In this document: piece after piece, positions 1 to 8,310 of the stretch
Numbering within the stretch: the first letter of the stretch is position 1
Layout of the letters: the number at the start of each line of letters is the position of its first letter
NCBI RefSeq assembly: GCF_963576545.1
Contig: NW_026870533.1
Coordinates: 62,001-126,000, forward strand
DNA length: 64,000 nucleotides
Direction: 5' to 3'
From: Limanda limanda
Taxonomy: Eukaryota; Chordata; Actinopteri; Pleuronectiformes; Pleuronectidae
Made by a program: the position numbers and the translations under genes
Notes under the pieces: model-generated
Databases searched by the model: none
What the model was told of the DNA's origin: nothing
What the model saw: the letters and a program-made list of their open reading frames with translations, nothing else

Positions 1-161
1 TACTTGCAAGTCTCTCCGACCTTCACAAAAAAAGTTATTCAAGAATATCTCCTCAGATTTGGGGGAATTTCGTCGGTCGACCTCTTCCGAAGGTCGTACA
101 AGCTCGGGGATGGTACCAATCGATCCGCAGGACCCAAATTAGTCCAGATGCAACCACTTTC

Positions 162-318
162 CAAGTCTCTCCGACCTTCACAAAAAAAGTTATTCAAGAA
201 TATCTCTTTCTCCTATGTGCTTTCATCCCTAACCCTAACCCTTCCGAAAGTCGGAGAAGCTCAAGGATGGTACCGATCGATGCGCGCTACCCCATTTAGT
301 GGGGGTAGAGCCTACTTG
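162..318 (+). repeat. Short A monomer with two CCCTAA hexamers (157 bp), first of 19
   Basis: This unit is identical in plan to A but has lost exactly one hexamer, leaving three C3 tracts. Other short units end at about 956, 2565, 3366, 4004, 6085, 8166, 9130, 9931, 10088, 16860, 17979, 20394, 20714, 36310, 51261, 53195, 56565 and 57700. Fourteen of the 19 lie in the first 21 kb. Eleven of the 19 directly follow a B unit, consistent with a few founding losses copied along with their neighbours by block duplication. Confidence 0.93.
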
Positions 319-1119
319 CAAGTCTCTCCGACCTTCACAAAAAAAGTTATTCAAGAATATCTCTTTCTCCTATGTGCTTTCATCCCTAACCCTAACCCTA
401 ACCCTTCCGAAAGTCGGAGAAGCTCAAGGATGGTACCGATCGATGCGCGCAACCCCATTTAGTGGGGGTAGAGCCTACTTGCAAGTCTCTCCGACCTTCA
501 CAAAAAAAGTTATTCAAGAATATCTCTTTCTCCTATGTGCTTTCATCCCTAACCCTAACCCTAACCCTTCCGAAAGTCGGAGAAGCTCAAGGATGGTACT
601 GATCGATGCGCACAACCCCATTTAGTGGGGGTAGAGCCTACTTGCAAGTCTCTCCGACCTTCACAAAAAAAGTTATTCAAGAATATCTCCTCAGATTTGG
701 GGGAATTTCGTCGGTCGACCTCTTCCGAAGGTCGTACAAGCTCGGGGATGGTACCAATCGATCCGCAGGACCCAAATTAGTCCAGATGCAACCACTTTCC
801 AAGTCTCTCCGACCTTCACAAAAAAAGTTATTCAAGAATATCTCTTTCTCCTATGTGCTTTCATCCCTAACCCTAACCCTTCCGAAAGTCGGAGAAGCTC
901 AAGGATGGTACCGATCGATGCGCGCTACCCCATTTAGTGGGGGTAGAGCCTACTTGCAAGTCTCTCCGACCTTCACAAAAAAAGTTATTCAAGAATATCT
1001 CTTTCTCCTATGTGCTTTCATCCCTAACCCTAACCCTAACCCTTCCGAAAGTCGGAGAAGCTCAAGGATGGTACCGATCGATGCGCGCAACCCCATTTAG
1101 TGGGGGTAGAGCCTACTTG

Positions 1120-1274
1120 CAAGTCTCTCCGACCTTCACAAAAAAAGTTATTCAAGAATATCTCCTCAGATTTGGGGGAATTTCGTCGGTCGACCTCTTC
1201 CGAAGGTCGTACAAGCTCGGGGATGGTACCAATCGATCCGCAGGACCCAAATTAGTCCAGATGCAACCACTTTC
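1120..1274 (+). repeat. Satellite monomer B, representative unit (155 bp)
   Basis: This is the minority unit, with 99 copies and always single. Its head (1120-1164) equals the A head. The 32-bp middle (1165-1196) contains TTTGGGGGAATTTCG and the SalI-type palindrome GTCGAC, shows no similarity to the A middle, and lacks telomeric hexamers. The 78-bp tail (1197-1274) aligns without gaps to the A tail with 55 matches. GGATGGTACC and ATCGAT are kept; the last 18 bp before the next head are the most diverged, with 7 matches. A and B are therefore sister monomers whose middle modules were exchanged or replaced, not point-mutated copies. Variants include 156-bp units with one extra T, 154-bp units with one A fewer, and a CCGCAG to CTGCAG change. 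Confidence 0.96.
1191..1209 (+). repeat. Inverted repeat CGACCT / AGGTCG spanning the B middle-tail junction
   Basis: A 6-bp stem with a 7-base loop (CTTCCGA) straddles the boundary at 1196/1197 between the B-specific module and the shared tail, and overlaps the 8-bp palindrome GGTCGACC. It is present in most B copies. Units starting 6567, 8819 and 10089 change the loop to CTTCCAA, which leaves the stem intact. Confidence 0.6.
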
Positions 1275-1437
1275 CAAGTCTCTCCGACCTTCACAAAAAA
1301 AGTTATTCAAGAATATCTCTTTCTCCTATGTGCTTTCATCCCTAACCCTAACCCTAACCCTTCCGAAAGTCGGAGAAGCTCAAGGATGGTACCGATCGAT
1401 GCGCGCTACCCCATTTAGTGGGGGTAGAGCCTACTTG

Positions 1438-1482
1438 CAAGTCTCTCCGACCTTCACAAAAAAAGTTATTCAAGAATATCTC
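1438..1482 (+). other. 45-bp invariant head module shared by A and B
   Basis: The module runs from CAAGTCTCTCC through a seven-A tract to GAATATCTC. It is the same base for base in the consensus of A and B, while the tails of the two monomers differ at about 30% of sites. Occasional copies differ by one base, for example an A-tract interruption at 11887 and 14954, a C in the tract near 21534, an extra A near 46796 and 61423, and a C to T giving GTTTCTCC in seven linked units. The contrast suggests either a protein-binding element under constraint or repeated local conversion between monomers. No known binding site was recognised with confidence. Confidence 0.85.
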
Positions 1483-1502
1483 TTTCTCCTATGTGCTTTC
1501 AT

Positions 1503-1523
1503 CCCTAACCCTAACCCTAACCC
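1503..1523 (+). repeat. Telomeric tract (CCCTAA)3CCC inside monomer A (representative)
   Basis: Three perfect CCCTAA hexamers followed by CCC make four C3 tracts. The minus strand therefore reads as four GGG tracts separated by TTA. The tract occurs once in each of about 280 full-length A units at the same place, so it is an integral part of the monomer rather than a scattered insertion. The C-rich strand is always the plus strand. Point-broken copies exist at 50695 and 55836 (C to A, giving CTAAACC) and at 52459 and 56964 (C to A, giving CTAACAC). Each pair sits at the same offset as the duplication that contains it. Confidence 0.97.
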
Positions 1524-1524
1524 T

Positions 1525-1537
1525 TCCGAAAGTCGGA
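1525..1537 (+). repeat. Short inverted repeat TCCGA-AAG-TCGGA in the A tail
   Basis: A 5-bp stem with a 3-base loop lies directly after the telomeric tract. The equivalent B sequence (CTTCCGAAGGTCGTACAAG) does not keep this pairing. The recurrent A variants CCAAAAG, GTCCGAG and GTCAGAG break it. It is a weak structure and its function is unknown. Confidence 0.6.
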
Positions 1538-1550
1538 GAAGCTCAAGGAT

Positions 1551-1569
1551 GGTACCGATCGATGCGCGC
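1551..1569 (+). other. Cluster of overlapping palindromes in the A tail
   Basis: GGTACC, CGATCG, ATCGAT and GCGCGC follow one another within 19 bp, with four CpG dinucleotides. GGTACC and ATCGAT are also present in B. The frequent TACTG variant of A removes both GGTACC and CGATCG, so a KpnI digest should give a ladder whose larger steps mark that subtype. Confidence 0.85.
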
Positions 1570-1590
1570 TACCCCATTTAGTGGGGGTAG
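1569..1590 (+). repeat. Hairpin-forming inverted repeat CTACCCC / GGGGTAG in the A tail
   Basis: A 7-bp perfect stem encloses an 8-base loop (ATTTAGTG) close to the A/next-unit junction. It is specific to A: the B tail has ACCCAAATTAGTCCAG here and cannot form it. Subtypes ending GCGCAACCCC lose one pair, and subtypes with GCTAATCC lose more. Both subtypes mostly lie immediately before B units. Confidence 0.65.
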
Positions 1591-2089
1591 AGCCTACTTG
1601 CAAGTCTCTCCGACCTTCACAAAAAAAGTTATTCAAGAATATCTCTTTCTCCTATGTGCTTTCATCCCTAACCCTAACCCTAACCCTTCCGAAAGTCGGA
1701 GAAGCTCAAGGATGGTACCGATCGATGCGCGCTACCCCATTTAGTGGGGGTAGAGCCTACTTGCAAGTCTCTCCGACCTTCACAAAAAAAGTTATTCAAG
1801 AATATCTCTTTCTCCTATGTGCTTTCATCCCTAACCCTAACCCTAACCCTTCCGAAAGTCGGAGAAGCTCAAGGATGGTACCGATCGATGCGCGCTACCC
1901 CATTTAGTGGGGGTAGAGCCTACTTGCAAGTCTCTCCGACCTTCACAAAAAAAGTTATTCAAGAATATCTCTTTCTCCTATGTGCTTTCAGCCCTAACCC
2001 TAACCCTAACCCTTCCGAAAGTCGGAGAAGCTCAAGGATGGTACTGATCGATGCGCGCAACCCCATTTAGTGGGGGTAGAGCCTACTTG

Positions 2090-2245
2090 CAAGTCTCTCC
2101 GACCTTCACAAAAAAAGTTATTCAAGAATATCTCCTCAGATTTTGGGGGAATTTCGTCGGTCGACCTCTTCCGAAGGTCGTACAAGCTCGGGGATGGTAC
2201 CAATCGATCTGCAGGACCCAAATTAGTCCAGATGCAACCACTTTC
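2090..2245 (+). repeat. B monomer variant with an extra T (156 bp), first of nine
   Basis: The run TTTGGGGG is TTTTGGGGG here. The other copies start at 11059, 12356, 14126, 15423, 53196, 57701, 59316 and 63181. Eight of the nine also carry the CTGCAG change (the exception is 53196). All nine follow an A unit of the TACTG...CAAC subtype. The shared combination shows common descent of widely separated blocks. Confidence 0.93.
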
Positions 2246-3673
2246 CAAGTCTCTCCGACCTTCACAAAAAAAGTTATTCAAGAATATCTCTTTCTCCTAT
2301 GTGCTTTCATCCCTAACCCTAACCCTAACCCTTCCGAAAGTCGGAGAAGCTCAAGGATGGTACCGATCGATGCGCGCTACCCCATTTAGTGGGGGTAGAG
2401 CCTACTTGCAAGTCTCTCCGACCTTCACAAAAAAAGTTATTCAAGAATATCTCTTTCTCCTATGTGCTTTCATCCCTAACCCTAACCCTTCCGAAAGTCG
2501 GAGAAGCTCAAGGATGGTACCGATCGATGCGCGCTACCCCATTTAGTGGGGGTAGAGCCTACTTGCAAGTCTCTCCGACCTTCACAAAAAAAGTTATTCA
2601 AGAATATCTCTTTCTCCTATGTGCTTTCATCCCTAACCCTAACCCTAACCCTTCCAAAAGTCGGAGAAGCTCAAGGATGGTACTGATCGATGCGCGCAAC
2701 CCCATTTAGTGGGGGTAGAGCCTACTTGCAAGTCTCTCCGACCTTCACAAAAAAAGTTATTCAAGAATATCTCCTCAGATTTGGGGGAATTTCGTCGGTC
2801 GACCTCTTCCGAAGGTCGTACAAGCTCGGGGATGGTACCAATCGATCTGCAGGACCCAAATTAGTCCAGATGCAACCACTTTCCAAGTCTCTCCGACCTT
2901 CACAAAAAAAGTTATTCAAGAATATCTCTTTCTCCTATGTGCTTTCATCCCTAACCCTAACCCTAACCCTTCCGAAAGTCGGAGAAGCTCAAGGATGGTA
3001 CCGATCGATGCGCGCTACCCCATTTAGTGGGGGTAGAGCCTACTTGCAAGTCTCTCCGACCTTCACAAAAAAAGTTATTCAAGAATATCTCTTTCTCCTA
3101 TGTGCTTTCATCCCTAACCCTAACCCTAACCCTTCCGAAAGTCGGAGAAGCTCAAGGATGGTACCGATCGATGCGCGCTACCCCATTTAGTGGGGGTAGA
3201 GCCTACTTGCAAGTCTCTCCGACCTTCACAAAAAAAGTTATTCAAGAATATCTCTTTCTCCTATGTGCTTTCATCCCTAACCCTAACCCTTCCGAAAGTC
3301 GGAGAAGCTCAAGGATGGTACCGATCGATGCGCGCTACCCCATTTAGTGGGGGTAGAGCCTACTTGCAAGTCTCTCCGACCTTCACAAAAAAAGTTATTC
3401 AAGAATATCTCTTTCTCCTATGTGCTTTCATCCCTAACCCTAACCCTAACCCTTCCGAAAGTCGGAGAAGCTCAAGGATGGTACCGATCGATGCGCGCTA
3501 CCCCATTTAGTGGGGGTAGAGCCTACTTGCAAGTCTCTCCGACCTTCACAAAAAAAGTTATTCAAGAATATCTCTTTCTCCTATGTGCTTTCATCCCTAA
3601 CCCTAACCCTAACCCTTACGAAAGTCGGAGAAGCTCAAGGATGGTACTGATCGATGTGCACAACCCCATTTAG

Positions 3674-6600
3674 TGGGGGTAGAGCCTACTTGCAAGTCTC
3701 TCCGACCTTCACAAAAAAAGTTATTCAAGAATATCTCCTCAGATTTGGGGGAATTTCGTCGGTCGACCTCTTCCGAAGGTCGTACAAGCTCGGGGATGGT
3801 ACCAATCGATCCGCAGGACCCAAATTAGTCCAGATGCAACCACTTTCCAAGTCTCTCCGACCTTCACAAAAAAAGTTATTCAAGAATATCTCTTTCTCCT
3901 ATGTGCTTTCATCCCTAACCCTAACCCTTCCGAAAGTCGGAGAAGCTCAAGGATGGTACCGATCGATGCGCGCTACCCCATTTAGTGGGGGTAGAGCCTA
4001 CTTGCAAGTCTCTCCGACCTTCACAAAAAAAGTTATTCAAGAATATCTCTTTCTCCTATGTGCTTTCATCCCTAACCCTAACCCTAACCCTTCCGAAAGT
4101 CGGAGAAGCTCAAGGATGGTACCGATCGATGCGCGCAACCCCATTTAGTGGGGGTAGAGCCTACTTGCAAGTCTCTCCGACCTTCACAAAAAAAGTTATT
4201 CAAGAATATCTCCTCAGATTTGGGGGAATTTCGTCGGTCGACCTCTTCCGAAGGTCGTACAAGCTCGGGGATGGTACCAATCGATCCGCAGGACCCAAAT
4301 TAGTCCAGATGCAACCACTTTCCAAGTCTCTCCGACCTTCACAAAAAAAGTTATTCAAGAATATCTCTTTCTCCTATGTGCTTTCATCCCTAACCCTAAC
4401 CCTAACCCTTCCGAAAGTCGGAGAAGCTCAAGGATGGTACCGATCGATGCGCGCTACCCCATTTAGTGGGGGTAGAGCCTACTTGCAAGTCTCTCCGACC
4501 TTCACAAAAAAAGTTATTCAAGAATATCTCCTCAGATTTGGGGGAATTTCGTCGGTCGACCTCTTCTGAAGGTCGTACAAGCTCGGGGATGGTACCAATC
4601 GATCCGCAGGACCCAAATTAGTCCAGATGCAACCACTTTCCAAGTCTCTCCGACCTTCACAAAAAAAGTTATTCAAGAATATCTCTTTCTCCTATGTGCT
4701 TTCATCCCTAACCCTAACCCTAACCCTTCCGAAAGTCGGAGAAGCTCAAGGATGGTACCGATCGATGCGCGCTACCCCATTTAGTGGGGGTAGAGCCTAC
4801 TTGCAAGTCTCTCCGACCTTCACAAAAAAAGTTATTCAAGAATATCTCTTTCTCCTATGTGCTTTCATCCCTAACCCTAACCCTAACCCTTCCGAAAGTC
4901 GGAGAAGCTCAAGGATGGTACCGATCGATGCGCGCTACCCCATTTAGTGGGGGTAAAGCCTACTTGCAAGTCTCTCCGACCTTCACAAAAAAAGTTATTC
5001 AAGAATATCTCTTTCTCCTATGTGCTTTCATCCCTAACCCTAACCCTAACCCTTCCGAAAGTCGGAGAAGCTCAAGGATGGTACCGATCGATGCGCGCTA
5101 CCCCATTTAGTGGGGGTAGAGCCTACTTGCAAGTCTCTCCGACCTTCACAAAAAAAGTTATTCAAGAATATCTCTTTCTCCTATGTGCTTTCATCCCTAA
5201 CCCTAACCCTAACCCTTCCAAAAGTCGGAGAAGCTCAAGGATGGTACTGATCGATGCGCGCAACCCCATTTAGTGGGGGTAGAGCCTACTTGCAAGTCTC
5301 TCCGACCTTCACAAAAAAAGTTATTCAAGAATATCTCCTCAGATTTGGGGGAATTTCGTCGGTCGACCTCTTCCGAAGGTCGTACAAGCTCGGGGATGGT
5401 ACCAATCGATCTGCAGGACCCAAATTAGTCCAGATGCAACCACTTTCCAAGTCTCTCCGACCTTCACAAAAAAAGTTATTCAAGAATATCTCTTTCTCCT
5501 ATGTGCTTTCATCCCTAACCCTAACCCTAACCCTTCCGAAAGTCGGAGAAGCTCAAGGATGGTACCGATCGATGCGCGCTACCCCATTTAGTGGGGGTAG
5601 AGCCTACTTGCAAGTCTCTCCGACCTTCACAAAAAAAGTTATTCAAGAATATCTCTTTCTCCTATGTGCTTTCATCCCTAACCCTAACCCTAACCCTTCC
5701 GAAAGTCGGAGAAGCTCAAGGATGGTACTGATCGATGCGCACAACCCCATTTAGTGGGGGTAGAGCCTACTTGCAAGTCTCTCCGACCTTCACAAAAAAA
5801 GTTATTCAAGAATATCTCCTCAGATTTGGGGGAATTTCGTCGGTCGACCTCTTCCGAAGGTCGTACAAGCTCGGGGATGGTACCAATCGATCCGCAGGAC
5901 CCAAATTAGTCCAGATGCAACCACTTTCCAAGTCTCTCCGACCTTCACAAAAAAAGTTATTCAAGAATATCTCTTTCTCCTATGTGCTTTCATCCCTAAC
6001 CCTAACCCTTCCGAAAGTCGGAGAAGCTCAAGGATGGTACCGATCGATGCGCGCTACCCCATTTAGTGGGGGTAGAGCCTACTTGCAAGTCTCTCCGACC
6101 TTCACAAAAAAAGTTATTCAAGAATATCTCTTTCTCCTATGTGCTTTCATCCCTAACCCTAACCCTAACCCTTCCGAAAGTCGGAGAAGCTCAAGGATGG
6201 TACCGATCGATGCGCGCAACCCCATTTAGTGGGGGTAGAGCCTACTTGCAAGTCTCTCCGACCTTCACAAAAAAAGTTATTCAAGAATATCTCCTCAGAT
6301 TTGGGGGAATTTCGTCAGTCGACCTCTTCCGAAGGTCGTACAAGCTCGGGGATGGTACCAATCGATCCGCAGGACCCAAATTAGTCCAGATGCAACCACT
6401 TTCCAAGTCTCTCCGACCTTCACAAAAAAAGTTATTCAAGAATATCTCTTTCTCCTATGTGCTTTCATCCCTAACCCTAACCCTAACCCTTCCGAAAGTC
6501 GGAGAAGCTCAAGGATGGTACCGATCGATGCGCGCTACCCCATTTAGTGGGGGTAGAGCCTACTTGCAAGTCTCTCCGACCTTCACAAAAAAAGTTATTC

Positions 6601-8310
6601 AAGAATATCTCCTCAGATTTGGGGGAATTTCGTCGGTCGACCTCTTCCAAAGGTCGTACAAGCTCGGGGATGGTACCAATCGATCCGCAGGACCCAAATT
6701 AGTCCAGATGCAACCACTTTCCAAGTCTCTCCGACCTTCACAAAAAAAGTTATTCAAGAATATCTCTTTCTCCTATGTGCTTTCATCCCTAACCCTAACC
6801 CTAACCCTTCCGAAAGTCGGAGAAGCTCAAGGATGGTACCGATCGATGCGCGCTACCCCATTTAGTGGGGGTAGAGCCTACTTGCAAGTCTCTCCGACCT
6901 TCACAAAAAAAGTTATTCAAGAATATCTCTTTCTCCTATGTGCTTTCATCCCTAACCCTAACCCTAACCCTTCCGAAAGTCGGAGAAGCTCAAGGATGGT
7001 ACCGATCGATGCGCGCTACCCCATTTAGTGGGGGTAGAGCCTACTTGCAAGTCTCTCCGACCTTCACAAAAAAAGTTATTCAAGAATATCTCTTTCTCCT
7101 ATGTGCTTTCATCCCTAACCCTAACCCTAACCCTTCCGAAAGTCGGAGAAGCTCAAGGATGGTACCGATCGATGCGCGCTACCCCATTTAGTGGGGGTAG
7201 AGCCTACTTGCAAGTCTCTCCGACCTTCACAAAAAAAGTTATTCAAGAATATCTCTTTCTCCTATGTGCTTTCATCCCTAACCCTAACCCTAACCCTTCC
7301 AAAAGTCGGAGAAGCTCAAGGATGGTACTGATCGATGCGCGCAACCCCATTTAGTGGGGGTAGAGCCTACTTGCAAGTCTCTCCGACCTTCACAAAAAAA
7401 GTTATTCAAGAATATCTCCTCAGATTTGGGGGAATTTCGTCGGTCGACCTCTTCCGAAGGTCGTACAAGCTCGGGGATGGTACCAATCGATCTGCAGGAC
7501 CCAAATTAGTCCAGATGCAACCACTTTCCAAGTCTCTCCGACCTTCACAAAAAAAGTTATTCAAGAATATCTCTTTCTCCTATGTGCTTTCATCCCTAAC
7601 CCTAACCCTAACCCTTCCGAAAGTCGGAGAAGCTCAAGGATGGTACCGATCGATGCGCGCTACCCCATTTAGTGGGGGTAGAGCCTACTTGCAAGTCTCT
7701 CCGACCTTCACAAAAAAAGTTATTCAAGAATATCTCTTTCTCCTATGTGCTTTCATCCCTAACCCTAACCCTAACCCTTCCGAAAGTCGGAGAAGCTCAA
7801 GGATGGTACTGATCGATGCGCGCAACCCCATTTAGTGGGGGTAGAGCCTACTTGCAAGTCTCTCCGACCTTCACAAAAAAAGTTATTCAAGAATATCTCC
7901 TCAGATTTGGGGGAATTTCGTCGGTCGACCTCTTCCGAAGGTCGTACAAGCTCGGGGATGGTACCAATCGATCCGCAGGACCCAAATTAGTCCAGATGCA
8001 ACCACTTTCCAAGTCTCTCCGACCTTCACAAAAAAAGTTATTCAAGAATATCTCTTTCTCCTATGTGCTTTCATCCCTAACCCTAACCCTTCCGAAAGTC
8101 GGAGAAGCTCAAGGATGGTACCGATCGATGCGCGCTACCCCATTTAGTGGGGGTAGAGCCTACTTGCAAGTCTCTCCGACCTTCACAAAAAAAGTTATTC
8201 AAGAATATCTCTTTCTCCTATGTGCTTTCATCCCTAACCCTAACCCTAACCCTTCCGAAAGTCGGAGAAGCTCAAGGATGGTACTGATCGATGCGCGCAA
8301 CCCCATTTAG
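3674..8310 (+). repeat. Higher-order repeat, 2081-bp period (two copies and a partial third)
   Basis: Copies are 3674-5754 and 5755-7835, with a partial third to about 8310. Each has B units followed by 2, 1, 4 and 2 A units, with a short A after the first B. The CCAAAAG/TACTG A unit ending near 5273 recurs near 7354 at the same offset. The match breaks near 8310, where a TACTG...CAAC unit is followed by A instead of the usual B. That junction looks like an unequal-crossover breakpoint. Confidence 0.85.

Larger units (their letters stand above)
1438..1600 (+). repeat. Satellite monomer A, representative full-length unit (163 bp)
   Basis: This is the majority unit, with 299 copies covering about 76% of the window. 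Its modules in order are the 45-bp head shared with B (1438-1482), a 40-bp A-specific middle with a pyrimidine-rich lead-in and the telomeric tract (1483-1522), and a 78-bp tail (1523-1600). The tail holds a short inverted repeat, a cluster of overlapping palindromes, and the CTACCCC/GGGGTAG hairpin. Copies differ at few positions. The commonest variants are TACCG to TACTG, GCGCTACC to GCGCAACC, and loss of one hexamer. The length is close to one nucleosome plus a short linker, as in many satellites. It encodes nothing recognisable: 163 is not a multiple of three, and frames end at a TAG in CATTTAG near the end of each unit. Confidence 0.97.

Noticed and set aside
1178..1195. Possible CENP-B box in the B middle (TTTCGTCGGTCGACC)
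   Set aside because: It has the TTCG half, but lacks the required A and the CGGG half of the core nTTCGnnnnAnnCGGGn.
1468..1480. Heat-shock-element-like TTCAAGAA in the head module
   Set aside because: Only two inverted half-sites are intact and the neighbouring positions do not fit a third. Eight bases in a repeat are not enough evidence.
1503..1523. True chromosome-end telomere
   Set aside because: Tracts are only 15-21 bp and are embedded in a complex monomer. No long uninterrupted telomere run occurs in the window.
1551..1569. RNA polymerase III internal promoter boxes or a tRNA/5S-derived origin
   Set aside because: No match to the GGTTCGANTCC-type B box with a correctly spaced A box in either monomer, and no tRNA-like folding was found by eye.
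1438..1600. Retroelement or miniature transposon origin of the monomer
   Set aside because: No terminal inverted repeats, target-site duplications, primer-binding site or poly-A ends are visible. Units are strictly head-to-tail.
2006..2281. Minus-strand frames of 85-91 codons recurring at the 154- and 156-bp B units
   Set aside because: They exist only because the one-base B indels shift frame. They are copies of the satellite in antisense with no independent coding signal.
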